A program made the translations under genes and the position numbers. This document shows, in pieces, positions 1 to 8,710 of a DNA stretch of 64,000 bases. The notes beneath the pieces are model-generated. The model made no database searches, was not told the DNA's origin, and saw nothing but the letters and a program-made list of their open reading frames with translations. How positions within the stretch are numbered: position 1 is the first letter of the stretch; every line of letters starts with the position of its first letter. The stretch comes from an uncultured Prevotellaceae bacterium (GTDB lineage Bacteria > Bacteroidota > Bacteroidia > Bacteroidales > Bacteroidaceae): NCBI GenBank assembly GCA_937900485.1, contig CALCEL010000017.1:1-64000 (forward strand), given 5' to 3'.

Positions 1-330
1 ATTCTGGCTACAAAGGTAAGAATAATGCCACGGGAATACAAATATTTTTCCCGTAATTTTCCCGTGATAACGGGGATTTAACGTTCTTTAAGGTTATTAA
101 TATTGCTGATGTATTTGCGTAAGTTATTGAAAATCATCACAAAGTATGCAACTTAAATCATCTTTGATTTCCTTTAATCATCATTTTGATAGTCCAGCTC
201 TCAACTCGAACCTAATTCTTTGACATAAAGACTATGAGGATAAGAAATATTAACAAGATTTGCACAACTTATGATACACAAAAGCATTGAGGACCGTGAA
301 AAAATAAATATAAAAAAAAAAGTGACCAAT
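1..330. other. Left-edge non-coding stretch
   Basis: I see no credible gene here. Short open frames exist on the minus strand but they are low-complexity and lack family resemblance. The stretch is AT-rich, with a small CCCGT...ACGGG inverted repeat near positions 48-77 and a long T run at about 329-343. It may include the 3' flank of a gene lying left of the window. Confidence 0.5.
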
Positions 331-362
331 TTTTTTTTTTTTTGCAATAAAATATATATTTG
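331..362 (+). promoter_or_regulatory. Possible promoter of the methylmalonyl-CoA operon
   Basis: TATATTTG at 355-362 matches the Bacteroidetes -7 box TAnnTTTG. The -33 position falls in the T run (TTTT instead of TTTG), so the match is partial. It would give a leader of about 125 nt before the epimerase start at 497. I found no B12-box sequence in that leader. Confidence 0.35.
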
Positions 363-496
363 CTTAAGATACCGTGACACAGACACGTTAGTGTGGCTAC
401 GCCATCGGCGAAGTACATTATTGCAAAAGCATTATTAATGTATCTGGATAAAGAGTAATTATAATAAATCAACTAACATCAAAACCTTACTGAATT

Positions 497-910
497 ATGA
501 AAATCTCGAGAATTGATCACCTCGGTATTGGCGTGAAAAATATCGAAGAAGTATTGCCTTATTTTGAGAATGTTCTTGGACTGAAATGCTACGCAGTGGA
601 AGAAGTGGCTGACCAGAAAGTGAAAACTGCTTTTCTGAAGGTCGGCGAGGTGAAGCTGGAACTTCTTGAGCCGACGTCAGACGACAGTCCTATAGCAAAA
701 TGGCTTGAGAACGGTGGTAAGGGTGTTCATCACGTGGCATTCGCCGTTGAGGACGGAGTGGCAGACGCTCTCGTAGAGGCAGAGGGAAAAGGCATAAGAC
801 TTATCGACAAGACTCCTCGACCTGGTGCTGAGAAGATGTCAATAGGATTTTTGCATCCGAAAACCACAGCGGGAATTCTCACAGAATTGTGTGAGCCTCA
901 GAATAAATAA
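497..910 (+). CDS. mce: Methylmalonyl-CoA epimerase
   Basis: A 137-residue vicinal-oxygen-chelate protein that interconverts (R)- and (S)-methylmalonyl-CoA in the succinate-propionate route. It has the two-module glyoxalase-like layout: an N-terminal strand with HLGIGV, the first-module ELLEP, then VHHVAF and a C-terminal ELCEP, supplying the His/Glu metal ligands expected of the family. Full length for the family. The ATG start is followed directly by the conserved strand containing the first ligand. It is the first gene of a co-directional set with the decarboxylase subunits (59-bp gap to mmdA), so it most likely supplies the correct stereoisomer to that enzyme. Confidence 0.93.
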   Translation: MKISRIDHLGIGVKNIEEVLPYFENVLGLKCYAVEEVADQKVKTAFLKVGEVKLELLEPTSDDSPIAKWLENGGKGVHHVAFAVEDGVADALVEAEGKGIRLIDKTPRPGAEKMSIGFLHPKTTAGILTELCEPQNK

Positions 911-969
911 TAACAGGTGTAATAATAGCTCAGGAATTATTTTTCGACTAACCAGAAATACTAAGAAAA

Positions 970-2541
970 ATGTCAAAACAAACTGAAAGAATACAAGAGT
1001 TAATAGAGCTTCGGAAAAAAGCTCGTGTGGGTGGTGGTGACAAAGCTATAGATAAACAACATGAGAAAGGAAAGTTGACTGCCAGAGAAAGAATCGATTT
1101 GCTTCTTGACGAAGGTAGCTTCGAGGAAATGGATATGTTTGTAGAGCATCGCTGTACTAACTTCGGCATGGATAAGAAACATTATCTTGGAGACGGAGTT
1201 GTTACCGGCTCAGGTACAATCGGAGGACGTCTGGTCTATGTCTTCGCACAGGACTTCACCGTAAGCGCAGGTTCTTTGTCTGAAATGCTCGCCAGCAAAA
1301 TATGTAAAGTGATGGACATGGCAATGACGGTCGGCGTCCCTTGCATCGGACTGAACGACTCAGGAGGGGCAAGACTTCAAGAGGGTATCAATGCCTTGGC
1401 TGGATACGCAGAGATTTTCCAGCGTAACATCATGGCAAGCGGTGTGATACCTCAGATTTCTGCCATCATGGGACCATGTGCTGGCGGCGCTGTATATTCA
1501 CCTGCACTGACGGATTTCACACTGATGGTAGAGAACACGTCATATATGTTCCTCACTGGACCTGGACCTGTGAAGGCTGTACTCGGAGAGGTGGTGACTC
1601 AAGAACAACTTGGAGGCGCAAGCGTTCACGCCACAAAGAGCGGTGTCACACATTTCACTGCAGCTACGGAGGAAGAGGCTATAGCAATGATAAAAACTCT
1701 TATCAGCTATATTCCACAGAACAACCTGGAAAAGACACCTCGAGTGGAGTGTACGGATCCGGTGAACAGAATGGAGGATTATCTTAATGAGATTATTCCA
1801 GACAACCCTAATATGCCTTATGATATGTATGAGGTCATAACGGGTATCGTGGATAACGGAGAGTTTTTTGAAGTACAACCAAACTACGCTAAGAATATTA
1901 TTGTTGGATTCGCGAGATTTAACGGACAGTCTGTGGGTGTGGTGGCTAACCAACCTAAACAACTCGCAGGAGTGCTCGACTGTAACTCCAGTAGGAAGGG
2001 AGCCCGTTTCGTGAGATTCTGTGACGCTTTCAACATACCTATCGTGACTCTTGTCGATGTTCCGGGATTCCTACCTGGTACAGCTCAAGAATATAACGCC
2101 GTGATATTGCACGGAGCAAAACTCTTATATGCTTACGGAGAGGCAACAGTTCCTAAAGTCACGGTTACGTTGAGAAAATCATACGGCGGCTCACATATCG
2201 TCATGTCATGTAAGCAACTCAGAGGTGACATCAACTACGCATGGCCATCTGCGGAGATTGCTGTCATGGGAGCAAGTGGCGCGGCTTCCGTTCTCTACGC
2301 TAAAGAGGCGAAAGCACTTAAGGAGGAAGGAAAAACTGAAGAGGCTAAACAATTCATAAAAGATAAAGAGGATGAATATACAAAACTCTTCGCCAATCCG
2401 TATCAAGCCGCAAAATACGGCTATATAGATGACGTGATTGAGCCTCGTAACACACGCTTCAGAGTGATTAGGGCATTGGCACAGTTAGAGAATAAGAAAC
2501 TTAAGAACCCGGCTAAGAAGCACGGAAATATTCCATTATAA
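970..2541 (+). CDS. mmdA: Methylmalonyl-CoA decarboxylase alpha subunit (carboxyltransferase)
   Basis: A 523-residue acyl-CoA carboxyltransferase with the tandem crotonase-fold halves of the PCC-beta/MmdA family. It moves the carboxyl group of methylmalonyl-CoA to biotin on the carrier protein. Visible family features include the acyl-CoA oxyanion region GLNDSGGARLQEG, the GPCAGGAVYSPALTDF segment and the second-half VDVPGFLPGTAQE motif. It has no biotinyl or biotin-carboxylase domain, so it depends on the separate carrier downstream. The same protein family also serves propionyl-CoA carboxylase; the adjoining OadG- and OadB-like genes favour the Na+-translocating decarboxylase. Only 12 bp separate it from the next gene. 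Confidence 0.92.
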   Translation: MSKQTERIQELIELRKKARVGGGDKAIDKQHEKGKLTARERIDLLLDEGSFEEMDMFVEHRCTNFGMDKKHYLGDGVVTGSGTIGGRLVYVFAQDFTVSAGSLSEMLASKICKVMDMAMTVGVPCIGLNDSGGARLQEGINALAGYAEIFQRNIMASGVIPQISAIMGPCAGGAVYSPALTDFTLMVENTSYMFLTGPGPVKAVLGEVVTQEQLGGASVHATKSGVTHFTAATEEEAIAMIKTLISYIPQNNLEKTPRVECTDPVNRMEDYLNEIIPDNPNMPYDMYEVITGIVDNGEFFEVQPNYAKNIIVGFARFNGQSVGVVANQPKQLAGVLDCNSSRKGARFVRFCDAFNIPIVTLVDVPGFLPGTAQEYNAVILHGAKLLYAYGEATVPKVTVTLRKSYGGSHIVMSCKQLRGDINYAWPSAEIAVMGASGAASVLYAKEAKALKEEGKTEEAKQFIKDKEDEYTKLFANPYQAAKYGYIDDVIEPRNTRFRVIRALAQLENKKLKNPAKKHGNIPL

Positions 2542-2553
2542 AAGATTAGTAAC

Positions 2554-2889
2554 ATGATTTTGCTAACAACAGACTGGACTCAGGCTTGGCTGATGACAGG
2601 ATTGGGTATAGGCGTTGTGTTTGTCATACTTATTCTGCTTATCCTTGTTCTGCAATTATTCAGCGCGACTGGAAGGAAGACAACAGCCAAAGCCATTAAC
2701 GTGACAACGGACTACAAGGAACGTAAGCAAGCAAAAGCGTTTGACAAAGCAAGCGAGGAAGAGAAAGCTGCCGTGGCTGTGGCTTTGTACCTCTATTATT
2801 ATGAGAAGAATAATAGAGAGAATAGGGTCCTAACAATAAAGAACAACCCGAACTCTGCATGGCACGCTGAGCTTAATGAGAGACTGTAG
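2554..2889 (+). CDS. OadG-like small membrane subunit of the decarboxylase
   Basis: A 111-residue protein with one N-terminal transmembrane helix (about residues 11-37, very rich in Val/Ile/Leu) followed by a charged, Lys/Glu-rich cytoplasmic part. This is the architecture of the OadG/MmdD delta-type subunit that holds Na+-pumping decarboxylases together. Position between the carboxyltransferase and biotin carrier genes supports that role. The C-terminal segment (ALYLYYYEKNN...) resembles the short conserved tail seen in Bacteroidetes members. The sequence is too short and variable for assignment without the context. Confidence 0.8.
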   Translation: MILLTTDWTQAWLMTGLGIGVVFVILILLILVLQLFSATGRKTTAKAINVTTDYKERKQAKAFDKASEEEKAAVAVALYLYYYEKNNRENRVLTIKNNPNSAWHAELNERL

Positions 2890-3021
2890 ACATGTCATTC
2901 TGTATAATAACAGATTTAATTAATCAGGTAATTATCTTAGGCAAGATACTGTTATGACTATCGTGTGTGTGTGTATTGCACATATCACTAAAATCATAAA
3001 GACAATTTAAACAAATAAGTG

Positions 3022-3726
3022 ATGAAAGAATTTAAATTCAAAATAGGCAATCAGGATTATTCCGTAATAGTCGAGGAACAGACTCCAGAGTTGTTGAAGG
3101 TGTCTGTCAACGGACAAACGTATAATGTTGACATTCCACAACAAAAATCGGGTAGGCCTCGTCCCGCTGTCCCATCGGTAAATCCTAAAGTGCAAACCGG
3201 AGGACATGCAAACGTTAACTCTGAGTTACCCGGAACGATAACAAAGATTTTGGTGGCCGACGGACAACATGTGAAATGCGGAGAGACTCTTCTTGTCATT
3301 GAATCTATGAAAATGGCAAACGATATAGTCTCAGAGGTGGACGGAACAGTGCAACACGTGGCTGTCACTGTCGGACAAAACGTGAATCAAGGAGACCTTC
3401 TCGTGGAAATGGTTTCTGACTTCGTAGCAGCTGAAGCCGTGATTGCTCCTAAGCCAGCACCTCAAGCTCCAGAGTATGTGAATAACACAAAACCTGCGGC
3501 ACCTATAATAGGAAACAATATGGTGATGTCTCCTCTTCCTGGAAAAATCACGAAGATAACTGTCAAGATTGGAGATCAAGTGAATGCCGGTGACACCGTT
3601 CTCTTACTTGAGGCCATGAAGATGGAAAACAGTATCACTACGGAATGCTCTGGTAAGATAAAAGCAATAATGGTGGCAGAAGGCGAGCAAGTTCAGAACG
3701 GACAAAATCTTATCGAACTGGAATAA
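3022..3726 (+). CDS. Biotin carboxyl carrier protein with two biotinyl domains
   Basis: A 234-residue carrier that shuttles the carboxyl group from MmdA to the membrane beta subunit. It has an N-terminal OadA/PycA-like strand region (about 1-40), a Pro-rich linker, then TWO biotinyl domains: residues about 66-131 with ESMKM (biotin Lys97) and 167-234 with EAMKM (Lys200), separated by an Ala/Pro linker. Standard decarboxylase carriers have one such domain in about 120-150 residues. Each copy has the family PGTI/PGKI opening and G-x-x-V turns, so both look functional. A GTG sits immediately before the ATG at 3022; I chose the ATG. The two domains differ too much to be a recent duplication error. 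Confidence 0.9.
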   Translation: MKEFKFKIGNQDYSVIVEEQTPELLKVSVNGQTYNVDIPQQKSGRPRPAVPSVNPKVQTGGHANVNSELPGTITKILVADGQHVKCGETLLVIESMKMANDIVSEVDGTVQHVAVTVGQNVNQGDLLVEMVSDFVAAEAVIAPKPAPQAPEYVNNTKPAAPIIGNNMVMSPLPGKITKITVKIGDQVNAGDTVLLLEAMKMENSITTECSGKIKAIMVAEGEQVQNGQNLIELE

Positions 3727-3766
3727 AGAAACGTGAGTACTATGACAAACAAACTTTAAATGATAT

Positions 3767-5044
3767 ATGAATAAAAAAATCTATTTTCTGACATTTGTCA
3801 TCCTCATATTCTCGTTACCTATCATGGCAAGCGATTTCAGTCTAAGCTATGGACTGGAAAAGTTTTATAACGAGATGGGGTTCACAGCAATCTTGTCTGG
3901 TGACGGTTGGAAGAATATCGTAATGATATGTATAGGTTGTCTGTTGCTTTATCTTGCAATAAACAAGAAATATGAGCCTCTTCTTTTGTTACCTATAGCA
4001 TTCGGTATGATATTGACAAATCTTCCAGGTGCAAACTTGTATCACACGGAATTATGGAATGACGAGTTTCTGAACCAAAACAGTCCTTTCTATCACAGCT
4101 ATGGACATGTACTGGCCGAGGGCGGAATATTAGACTGGTTGTATATCGGTGTCAAGGGAGGTATCTATCCTTGTCTGATATTCATCGGAGTGGGTGCGAT
4201 GACCGATTTCGGTCCTCTTATCGCAAATCCAAAGAGTCTGCTGCTTGGAGCTGCCGCTCAACTCGGTATCTTCGCCACGTTCATAGTTATGCAGATGGAT
4301 TTTCTCGGATTCACACCGGCACAAGCCGCATCAATTGGAATAATCGGCGGTGCTGATGGTCCGACCGCAATATTCCTTACGACTAAACTTGCTCCAGAAC
4401 TTCTTGGACCTGTGGCGGTAGCGGCATATAGTTACATGGCTCTGGTTCCAGTCATACAACCACCCATCATGAAGTTCCTAACTACGGAAAAAGAACGTAA
4501 GATTAGAATGAGCCAGCTGAGAGTTGTGAGTAAGAAGGAGAAAATCATCTTTCCAATAATCGTGGCTATTCTGGTGTCTTTGACACTTCCTTCTGCAGCA
4601 CCTCTCATCGGTTGCCTTATGTTCGGCAATCTCATGAAAGAGAGCTGCGTGGTAGACAGACTGAGTGACACAGTTCAAAACGCACTTAACAATATTATCG
4701 TCATCTTCCTGGGTATAACGGTAGGAGCGACAGCTTCCGCGGAAGCTTTCCTCAATATGCAAACCATTAGTATTCTTTGCGTAGGTATATTGGCGTTCAG
4801 CTGTGGAAGTGCCGGAGGTGTTTTGTTGGCAAAATTCATGAATCTTTTCCTGAAGGAAAAAATCAATCCTCTGATTGGCTCTGCAGGTGTGAGCGCCGTA
4901 CCAATGGCGGCCAGAGTAAGCCAAACTGTTGGACAGCAAGCTGACCCACGCAACTTCCTGCTTATGCACGCAATGGGTCCTAATGTGGCTGGTGTGATCG
5001 GCTCAGCTGTCGCTGCCGGAGTATTATTAAGTTTTCTCGGATAA
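3767..5044 (+). CDS. Na+-translocating decarboxylase beta subunit (OadB/MmdB family)
   Basis: A 425-residue polytopic membrane protein that decarboxylates carboxybiotin and couples this to Na+ export. It has an N-terminal signal-like helix, about nine further hydrophobic segments, the signature GGADGPTAIFLTTKLAP segment with the key Asp of the family, and a late GPNVAGVIGSAVAAG segment typical of OadB. It begins 41 bp after the biotin carrier gene and closes the operon, followed at once by a strong terminator. With mmdA, the OadG-like subunit and the carrier it forms a complete Na+ pump that conserves energy during propionate formation. Confidence 0.9.
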   Translation: MNKKIYFLTFVILIFSLPIMASDFSLSYGLEKFYNEMGFTAILSGDGWKNIVMICIGCLLLYLAINKKYEPLLLLPIAFGMILTNLPGANLYHTELWNDEFLNQNSPFYHSYGHVLAEGGILDWLYIGVKGGIYPCLIFIGVGAMTDFGPLIANPKSLLLGAAAQLGIFATFIVMQMDFLGFTPAQAASIGIIGGADGPTAIFLTTKLAPELLGPVAVAAYSYMALVPVIQPPIMKFLTTEKERKIRMSQLRVVSKKEKIIFPIIVAILVSLTLPSAAPLIGCLMFGNLMKESCVVDRLSDTVQNALNNIIVIFLGITVGATASAEAFLNMQTISILCVGILAFSCGSAGGVLLAKFMNLFLKEKINPLIGSAGVSAVPMAARVSQTVGQQADPRNFLLMHAMGPNVAGVIGSAVAAGVLLSFLG

Positions 5045-5046
5045 AC

Positions 5047-5084
5047 AAAAAGTTGTGACATGGAAGATCATGTCACAACTTTTT
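5047..5084 (+). terminator. Intrinsic terminator of the decarboxylase operon
   Basis: A perfect 16-bp stem (5047-5062 with 5069-5084) around a 6-nt loop; its outer part is A5/T5, providing the U tract. It starts 3 bp after the beta-subunit stop codon. Confidence 0.9.
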
Positions 5085-5106
5085 CACATTACAAGGATTG
5101 TAATAA

Positions 5107-5154
5107 CAAAAAAAGACATGAGCAACTTTTGACAAGTTACTCATGTCCTTTTTA
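5107..5154 (-). terminator. Terminator of the LuxR-type gene (probably bidirectional)
   Basis: GACATGAG pairs with CTCATGTC and AACTT with AAGTT (one internal mismatch), flanked by A7 on the left and T5 on the right. It could stop transcripts from either side, but lies 15 bp past the end of the minus-strand regulator. Confidence 0.8.
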
Positions 5155-5169
5155 TTGTAAGTGCGAAAA

Positions 5170-6123
5170 TCACATATTAACCTCACTAAGAGTGACAAGT
5201 TTATTCACTATAGCATAAATAGTGATACCAGCGGATGAGTGAATCTGTAATTTCCTTGCTATGTTACGTCTGTGTGTCGTCACCGTATTTACTGACAAAA
5301 ACAGTTTGTCAGCTATTTCTTTATTAGACATTCCCTTAGCCACACATATCACGATGTCTTTCTCACGATCTGACAATACAGTTCCCGACTGAGTATTCAC
5401 GTCATAGTCATAATTCTCTGTAACACTCTTCTTTTGTCTGTTCTGATGCTCCAGACGTCGTACGGCTGGAACGAATATATTATCCTCAATCTGACAATGA
5501 AGATCCAAGTCCTCTTCGCACTGATAAATAGCAATAATCACAGCATTCAGCCTGTCATTATTCTCTTTCTGAGGATAGTACTGCATGAACAGGTTCTTAA
5601 GTTCCTTCAGCTTCGTGTTGATAGACTCATTATGTCTACTAAGCAGATGACCACCTTCGATTGTCACACTCTCACCTTTTATCAATTGCTGGACATATGT
5701 GAACACATTAGACTCCTCATAGTCCATATGCTTGCTCACCTCCTCAACATAAGCGTCATAAAACTTAAGTACGAGGAATGCCACCTCATTTTTCACAGAG
5801 CAATCAATAGCATTGAGAAGGTTAAATCTGATATTAGGGAAGAGATACTCAAGGAAATATCTGTGAGATCCCTTTAGATATGTCAGAAGTGACGGAACAC
5901 TGATTGACTCAACCTTTGTCTGAGATGAATTAAAGGAGCCGGAAATATAATTTATGACAGCTAAAAAAGTATCTGTGTCAACATCACATTGTCTACAAAC
6001 ATCACTTATGGTTTTCTCTCCGAAACCTAATGATATACCAAAACGACTCATGACCTGAAGAAGACGGTAGTCGTTCGCAATAACATAACTCAGCTTATCT
6101 GAGCCTTTATATGTACTAATCAT
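5170..6123 (-). CDS. Hemerythrin-like (RIC/YtfE-type) domain fused to LuxR helix-turn-helix
   Basis: A 317-residue regulator with three parts. Residues about 10-60 resemble the short N-terminal domain of the iron-cluster repair proteins ScdA/YtfE, but the usual Cys-Cys is replaced (ISLGFGEKT). Residues about 80-225 carry a hemerythrin pattern: His87, His132-x3-Glu136, His164, His209-x3-Glu213, matching in order and spacing the di-iron ligands of RIC proteins. Residues 247-312 are a LuxR/FixJ-type HTH (SDREKDI, GMSNKEIADKLFLSVNTVTTHRRNI). There is no receiver domain or membrane helix. I infer a cytoplasmic transcription factor that senses oxygen, nitric oxide, iron or redox state through a di-iron centre. 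Porphyromonas has LuxR-type regulators of community and hemin genes that may be related; I cannot confirm that here. Confidence 0.82.
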   Translation of the reverse strand: MISTYKGSDKLSYVIANDYRLLQVMSRFGISLGFGEKTISDVCRQCDVDTDTFLAVINYISGSFNSSQTKVESISVPSLLTYLKGSHRYFLEYLFPNIRFNLLNAIDCSVKNEVAFLVLKFYDAYVEEVSKHMDYEESNVFTYVQQLIKGESVTIEGGHLLSRHNESINTKLKELKNLFMQYYPQKENNDRLNAVIIAIYQCEEDLDLHCQIEDNIFVPAVRRLEHQNRQKKSVTENYDYDVNTQSGTVLSDREKDIVICVAKGMSNKEIADKLFLSVNTVTTHRRNIARKLQIHSSAGITIYAIVNKLVTLSEVNM

Positions 6124-6369
6124 ATATGTTTGTTTATTCTAGTCTCAAGGGATACAAATCCTTTCAGGACTTTATTACATTCTACGCAAAAACACACAAG
6201 CGCCGTAATTCTTTAAAGACAAAACGACACATGTGAGCGTTTTTACAAATCGTCACTTAATAATAATGCAAAGTTACGTAAAAAAAAAACATTTGAAGAT
6301 AATTAAGAAAAAAATCACAATAATAAATTATTTTATGTCAGATTCACACATAATTACAATTAAAATATG

Positions 6370-6377
6370 TAACTTTG
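6370..6377 (+). promoter_or_regulatory. -7 box ahead of hisH
   Basis: TAACTTTG matches TAnnTTTG exactly, 36 bp before the hisH start. No clear TTTG lies at the -33 spacing, so the promoter is only half supported. The 240 bp before it are AT-rich and hold no gene. Confidence 0.5.
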
Positions 6378-6413
6378 CAACAATTATGGGGTTATTCCTG
6401 AAAATTTTACAAA

Positions 6414-7004
6414 ATGAGAGTTGCGATAATTAAATATAATGCTGGAAATATCTGTTCGGTCGTAAACGCGATTGAACGACTTGGATACGAGTATGTGCTT
6501 ACTGATGATCCGAATGAGATTATTTCCGCTGACAAGGTTGTTTTTCCAGGACAGGGAGAAGCCAGTACCACAATGTCATATCTGAAAGAGCATGGACTTG
6601 ACAAGGTTATTGTCTCACTTGAGCAACCAGTACTCGGGATATGTATAGGGATGCAACTTCTTTGCAAACACTCTGAAGAGTATGATACTAATTGCCTTGG
6701 TGTTTTTGACGTGGACGTCAAGCGTTTCTCTCCTATCAGCAAAGACCTCAAGGTGCCGCAGATGGGATGGAACACACTGACAGACTGTAAGAGTGAATTG
6801 TTCAAGGGATTCACGAAGTCAGAATACGTGTATTTCATTCATAGCTATTACGTGCCGTTATGTGAAGACACAATCGCAGTCACGGATTACGTTCAGCAAT
6901 ACAGCAGCGCGTTACACAAGGGGAATTTCTATGCCACTCAGTTCCATCCTGAGAAAAGCGGAGACGTAGGAGAGAGAATCCTTAGAAATTTTCTTGAGAT
7001 TTAG
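6414..7004 (+). CDS. hisH: Imidazole glycerol phosphate synthase, glutaminase subunit
   Basis: A 196-residue class I glutamine amidotransferase that releases ammonia for HisF in histidine synthesis. The nucleophile Cys is in GICIGMQLL, the catalytic His/Glu in QFHPEKSG, and the N-terminal KYNAGNICSV segment is typical of HisH. First gene of hisH-hisA-hisF-hisIE. The early histidine genes (hisG, D, C, B) are not in the window, so the pathway is split between loci. The gene end lies 55 bp before the chosen hisA start. Confidence 0.95.
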   Translation: MRVAIIKYNAGNICSVVNAIERLGYEYVLTDDPNEIISADKVVFPGQGEASTTMSYLKEHGLDKVIVSLEQPVLGICIGMQLLCKHSEEYDTNCLGVFDVDVKRFSPISKDLKVPQMGWNTLTDCKSELFKGFTKSEYVYFIHSYYVPLCEDTIAVTDYVQQYSSALHKGNFYATQFHPEKSGDVGERILRNFLEI

Positions 7005-7059
7005 TCAACGCAGAAAAGACATAACAAGAACTGATATACAGAATCAACTACAATTGAAC

Positions 7060-7779
7060 ATGATTGAGATTATACCAGCTATTGACATCATTGACGGAAA
7101 GTGTGTAAGACTCACACAAGGTGACTACAACACAAAGAAAGTCTATAACGAGGATCCCGTCGAGGTGGCTAAGATGTTTGAGAGTTATGGCGTGAAAAGA
7201 CTACACACCGTAGATCTTGACGGGGCAAAGTCAAAACATATCGTTAACTACAAGACTATAGAGAAAATAGCTGACCACACATCACTGGTTATTGATTTTG
7301 GCGGCGGAGTAAAGACTAAGGAGGATCTGGACATCGCTTTCTCATCAGGCGCCTCATTAGTAACAGTGGGCAGCATAGCTGTCAGTCAACCGGAATTATT
7401 CACAGAATGGTTAGAGACATACGGTGCGGAGAAAATAATACTCGGCGCAGATGCTAAAAACGGACGTATAAGCATCAACGGGTGGAAAGAGGACAGCGAT
7501 GACACCCTAATGGATTTTCTCCGTAAATACACTGACAAGGGAGTCAAGAATGTGTTGTGCACAGAAATCTCGAAGGACGGTATGCTGCAAGGACCAGCGA
7601 CGAATTTGTATGAAGAAATCATAGGCACTTTTCCTGGCATGCACCTGATTGCGAGTGGAGGAGTCAGTTGCGTCGAGGACATAGAAGAGCTGAATACGGC
7701 AGGCATACCAGCCGTAGTGTTCGGAAAAGCCATTTATGAGGGTAAAATAAAGATGAATGACTTAAGACGTTTTCTCTGA
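7060..7779 (+). CDS. hisA: ProFAR isomerase
   Basis: A 239-residue beta/alpha barrel that isomerises ProFAR to PRFAR. The first strand IIPAIDIIDGKCVRL carries the catalytic Asp, and the LGADAKNG segment carries the second half-barrel Asp region; phosphate-binding loops FGGGVKT and ASGGVSC are present. The frame is open upstream to 6994, overlapping hisH, but the conserved family start is the ATG at 7060, which I use. It is followed by an 88-bp gap to hisF. Confidence 0.95.
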   Translation: MIEIIPAIDIIDGKCVRLTQGDYNTKKVYNEDPVEVAKMFESYGVKRLHTVDLDGAKSKHIVNYKTIEKIADHTSLVIDFGGGVKTKEDLDIAFSSGASLVTVGSIAVSQPELFTEWLETYGAEKIILGADAKNGRISINGWKEDSDDTLMDFLRKYTDKGVKNVLCTEISKDGMLQGPATNLYEEIIGTFPGMHLIASGGVSCVEDIEELNTAGIPAVVFGKAIYEGKIKMNDLRRFL

Positions 7780-7867
7780 CAAAAAGAATGTAAGTGCCTG
7801 TAGCACTGTCACAATGGTCAAACACAAGACTTACAGAAACGTCAATTATCAATAAAAGCAAATTGAG

Positions 7868-8659
7868 GTGTTAGCAAAGAGAATTATACCTTGTCTTGAC
7901 ATCAAAGACGGACAGACAGTTAAAGGAACGAATTTCGTCAACCTTCGTACAGCGGGAGACCCAGTGGAACTCGGTAAGATTTACTCGGAAAATGGAGCGG
8001 ATGAACTCGTTTATCTTGACATAACAGCGAGTCATGAGGGAAGAAAAACGTTCACTCAACTCGTGACGCGCATAGCAAAGGAGATAAACATACCTTTTAC
8101 AGTCGGCGGAGGAATAAACGAGTTGTCTGACGTGGAGCGACTGCTCAACGCAGGCGCTGACAAGGTCAGCATCAATTCCGCATCATTGAGGACCCCGTCT
8201 CTCATAGACGATATAGCCAAGCATTTCGGCAGCCAGGTTTGTGTGGTGGCAATAGATGCGAAATGCATTGACGACACAATACACGAAAACGGTTCACCGG
8301 ACATAGACGGAACATGGAATTGTTTTATGAACGGCGGACGAGTGAATACGGGAAGAGACCTTTTTGAGTGGGCGAAGGAAGTGAATGACAGAGGAGCCGG
8401 TGAAATTCTATTCACAAGCATGAACCATGACGGTGTGAAGAAAGGATTCGCCAACGCAGCACTCAGACGTTTGTCAGACACTCTGACTATACCTGTGATT
8501 GCCTCTGGTGGAGCAGGAACGAGAGAACATTTCCACGACACATTCAAGGATGGCCACTCAGACGCGGCGTTAGCGGCGAGTGTGTTTCACTTCGGTGAAA
8601 TATCAATACCTCAACTCAAGTCGTACTTGAAAGAACAAGGAATATCTGTTAGATTATAA
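7868..8659 (+). CDS. hisF: Imidazole glycerol phosphate synthase, cyclase subunit
   Basis: A 263-residue barrel that cyclises PRFAR with ammonia from HisH. Catalytic Asp residues are in the opening AKRIIPCLDIKDG and in VVAIDAK. The start is GTG at 7868; there is no ATG in frame nearby and the family begins at exactly this point. Phosphate-binding turns TVGGGIN and ASGGAG are present. Length is slightly above the usual 250-258 because of a short insertion around the IDDTIHENGSPD segment. Confidence 0.95.
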   Translation: MLAKRIIPCLDIKDGQTVKGTNFVNLRTAGDPVELGKIYSENGADELVYLDITASHEGRKTFTQLVTRIAKEINIPFTVGGGINELSDVERLLNAGADKVSINSASLRTPSLIDDIAKHFGSQVCVVAIDAKCIDDTIHENGSPDIDGTWNCFMNGGRVNTGRDLFEWAKEVNDRGAGEILFTSMNHDGVKKGFANAALRRLSDTLTIPVIASGGAGTREHFHDTFKDGHSDAALAASVFHFGEISIPQLKSYLKEQGISVRL

Positions 8660-8710
8660 TAAAAATGGAACGGTATAAAAAAGTTCCGCAAAAAAAAATA
8701 AGTAAGCGAT

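Noticed and set aside
370..496. Cobalamin riboswitch ahead of the methylmalonyl-CoA operon
   Set aside because: The pathway uses B12, so I looked for the B12 box and its stems in the leader; they are not there.
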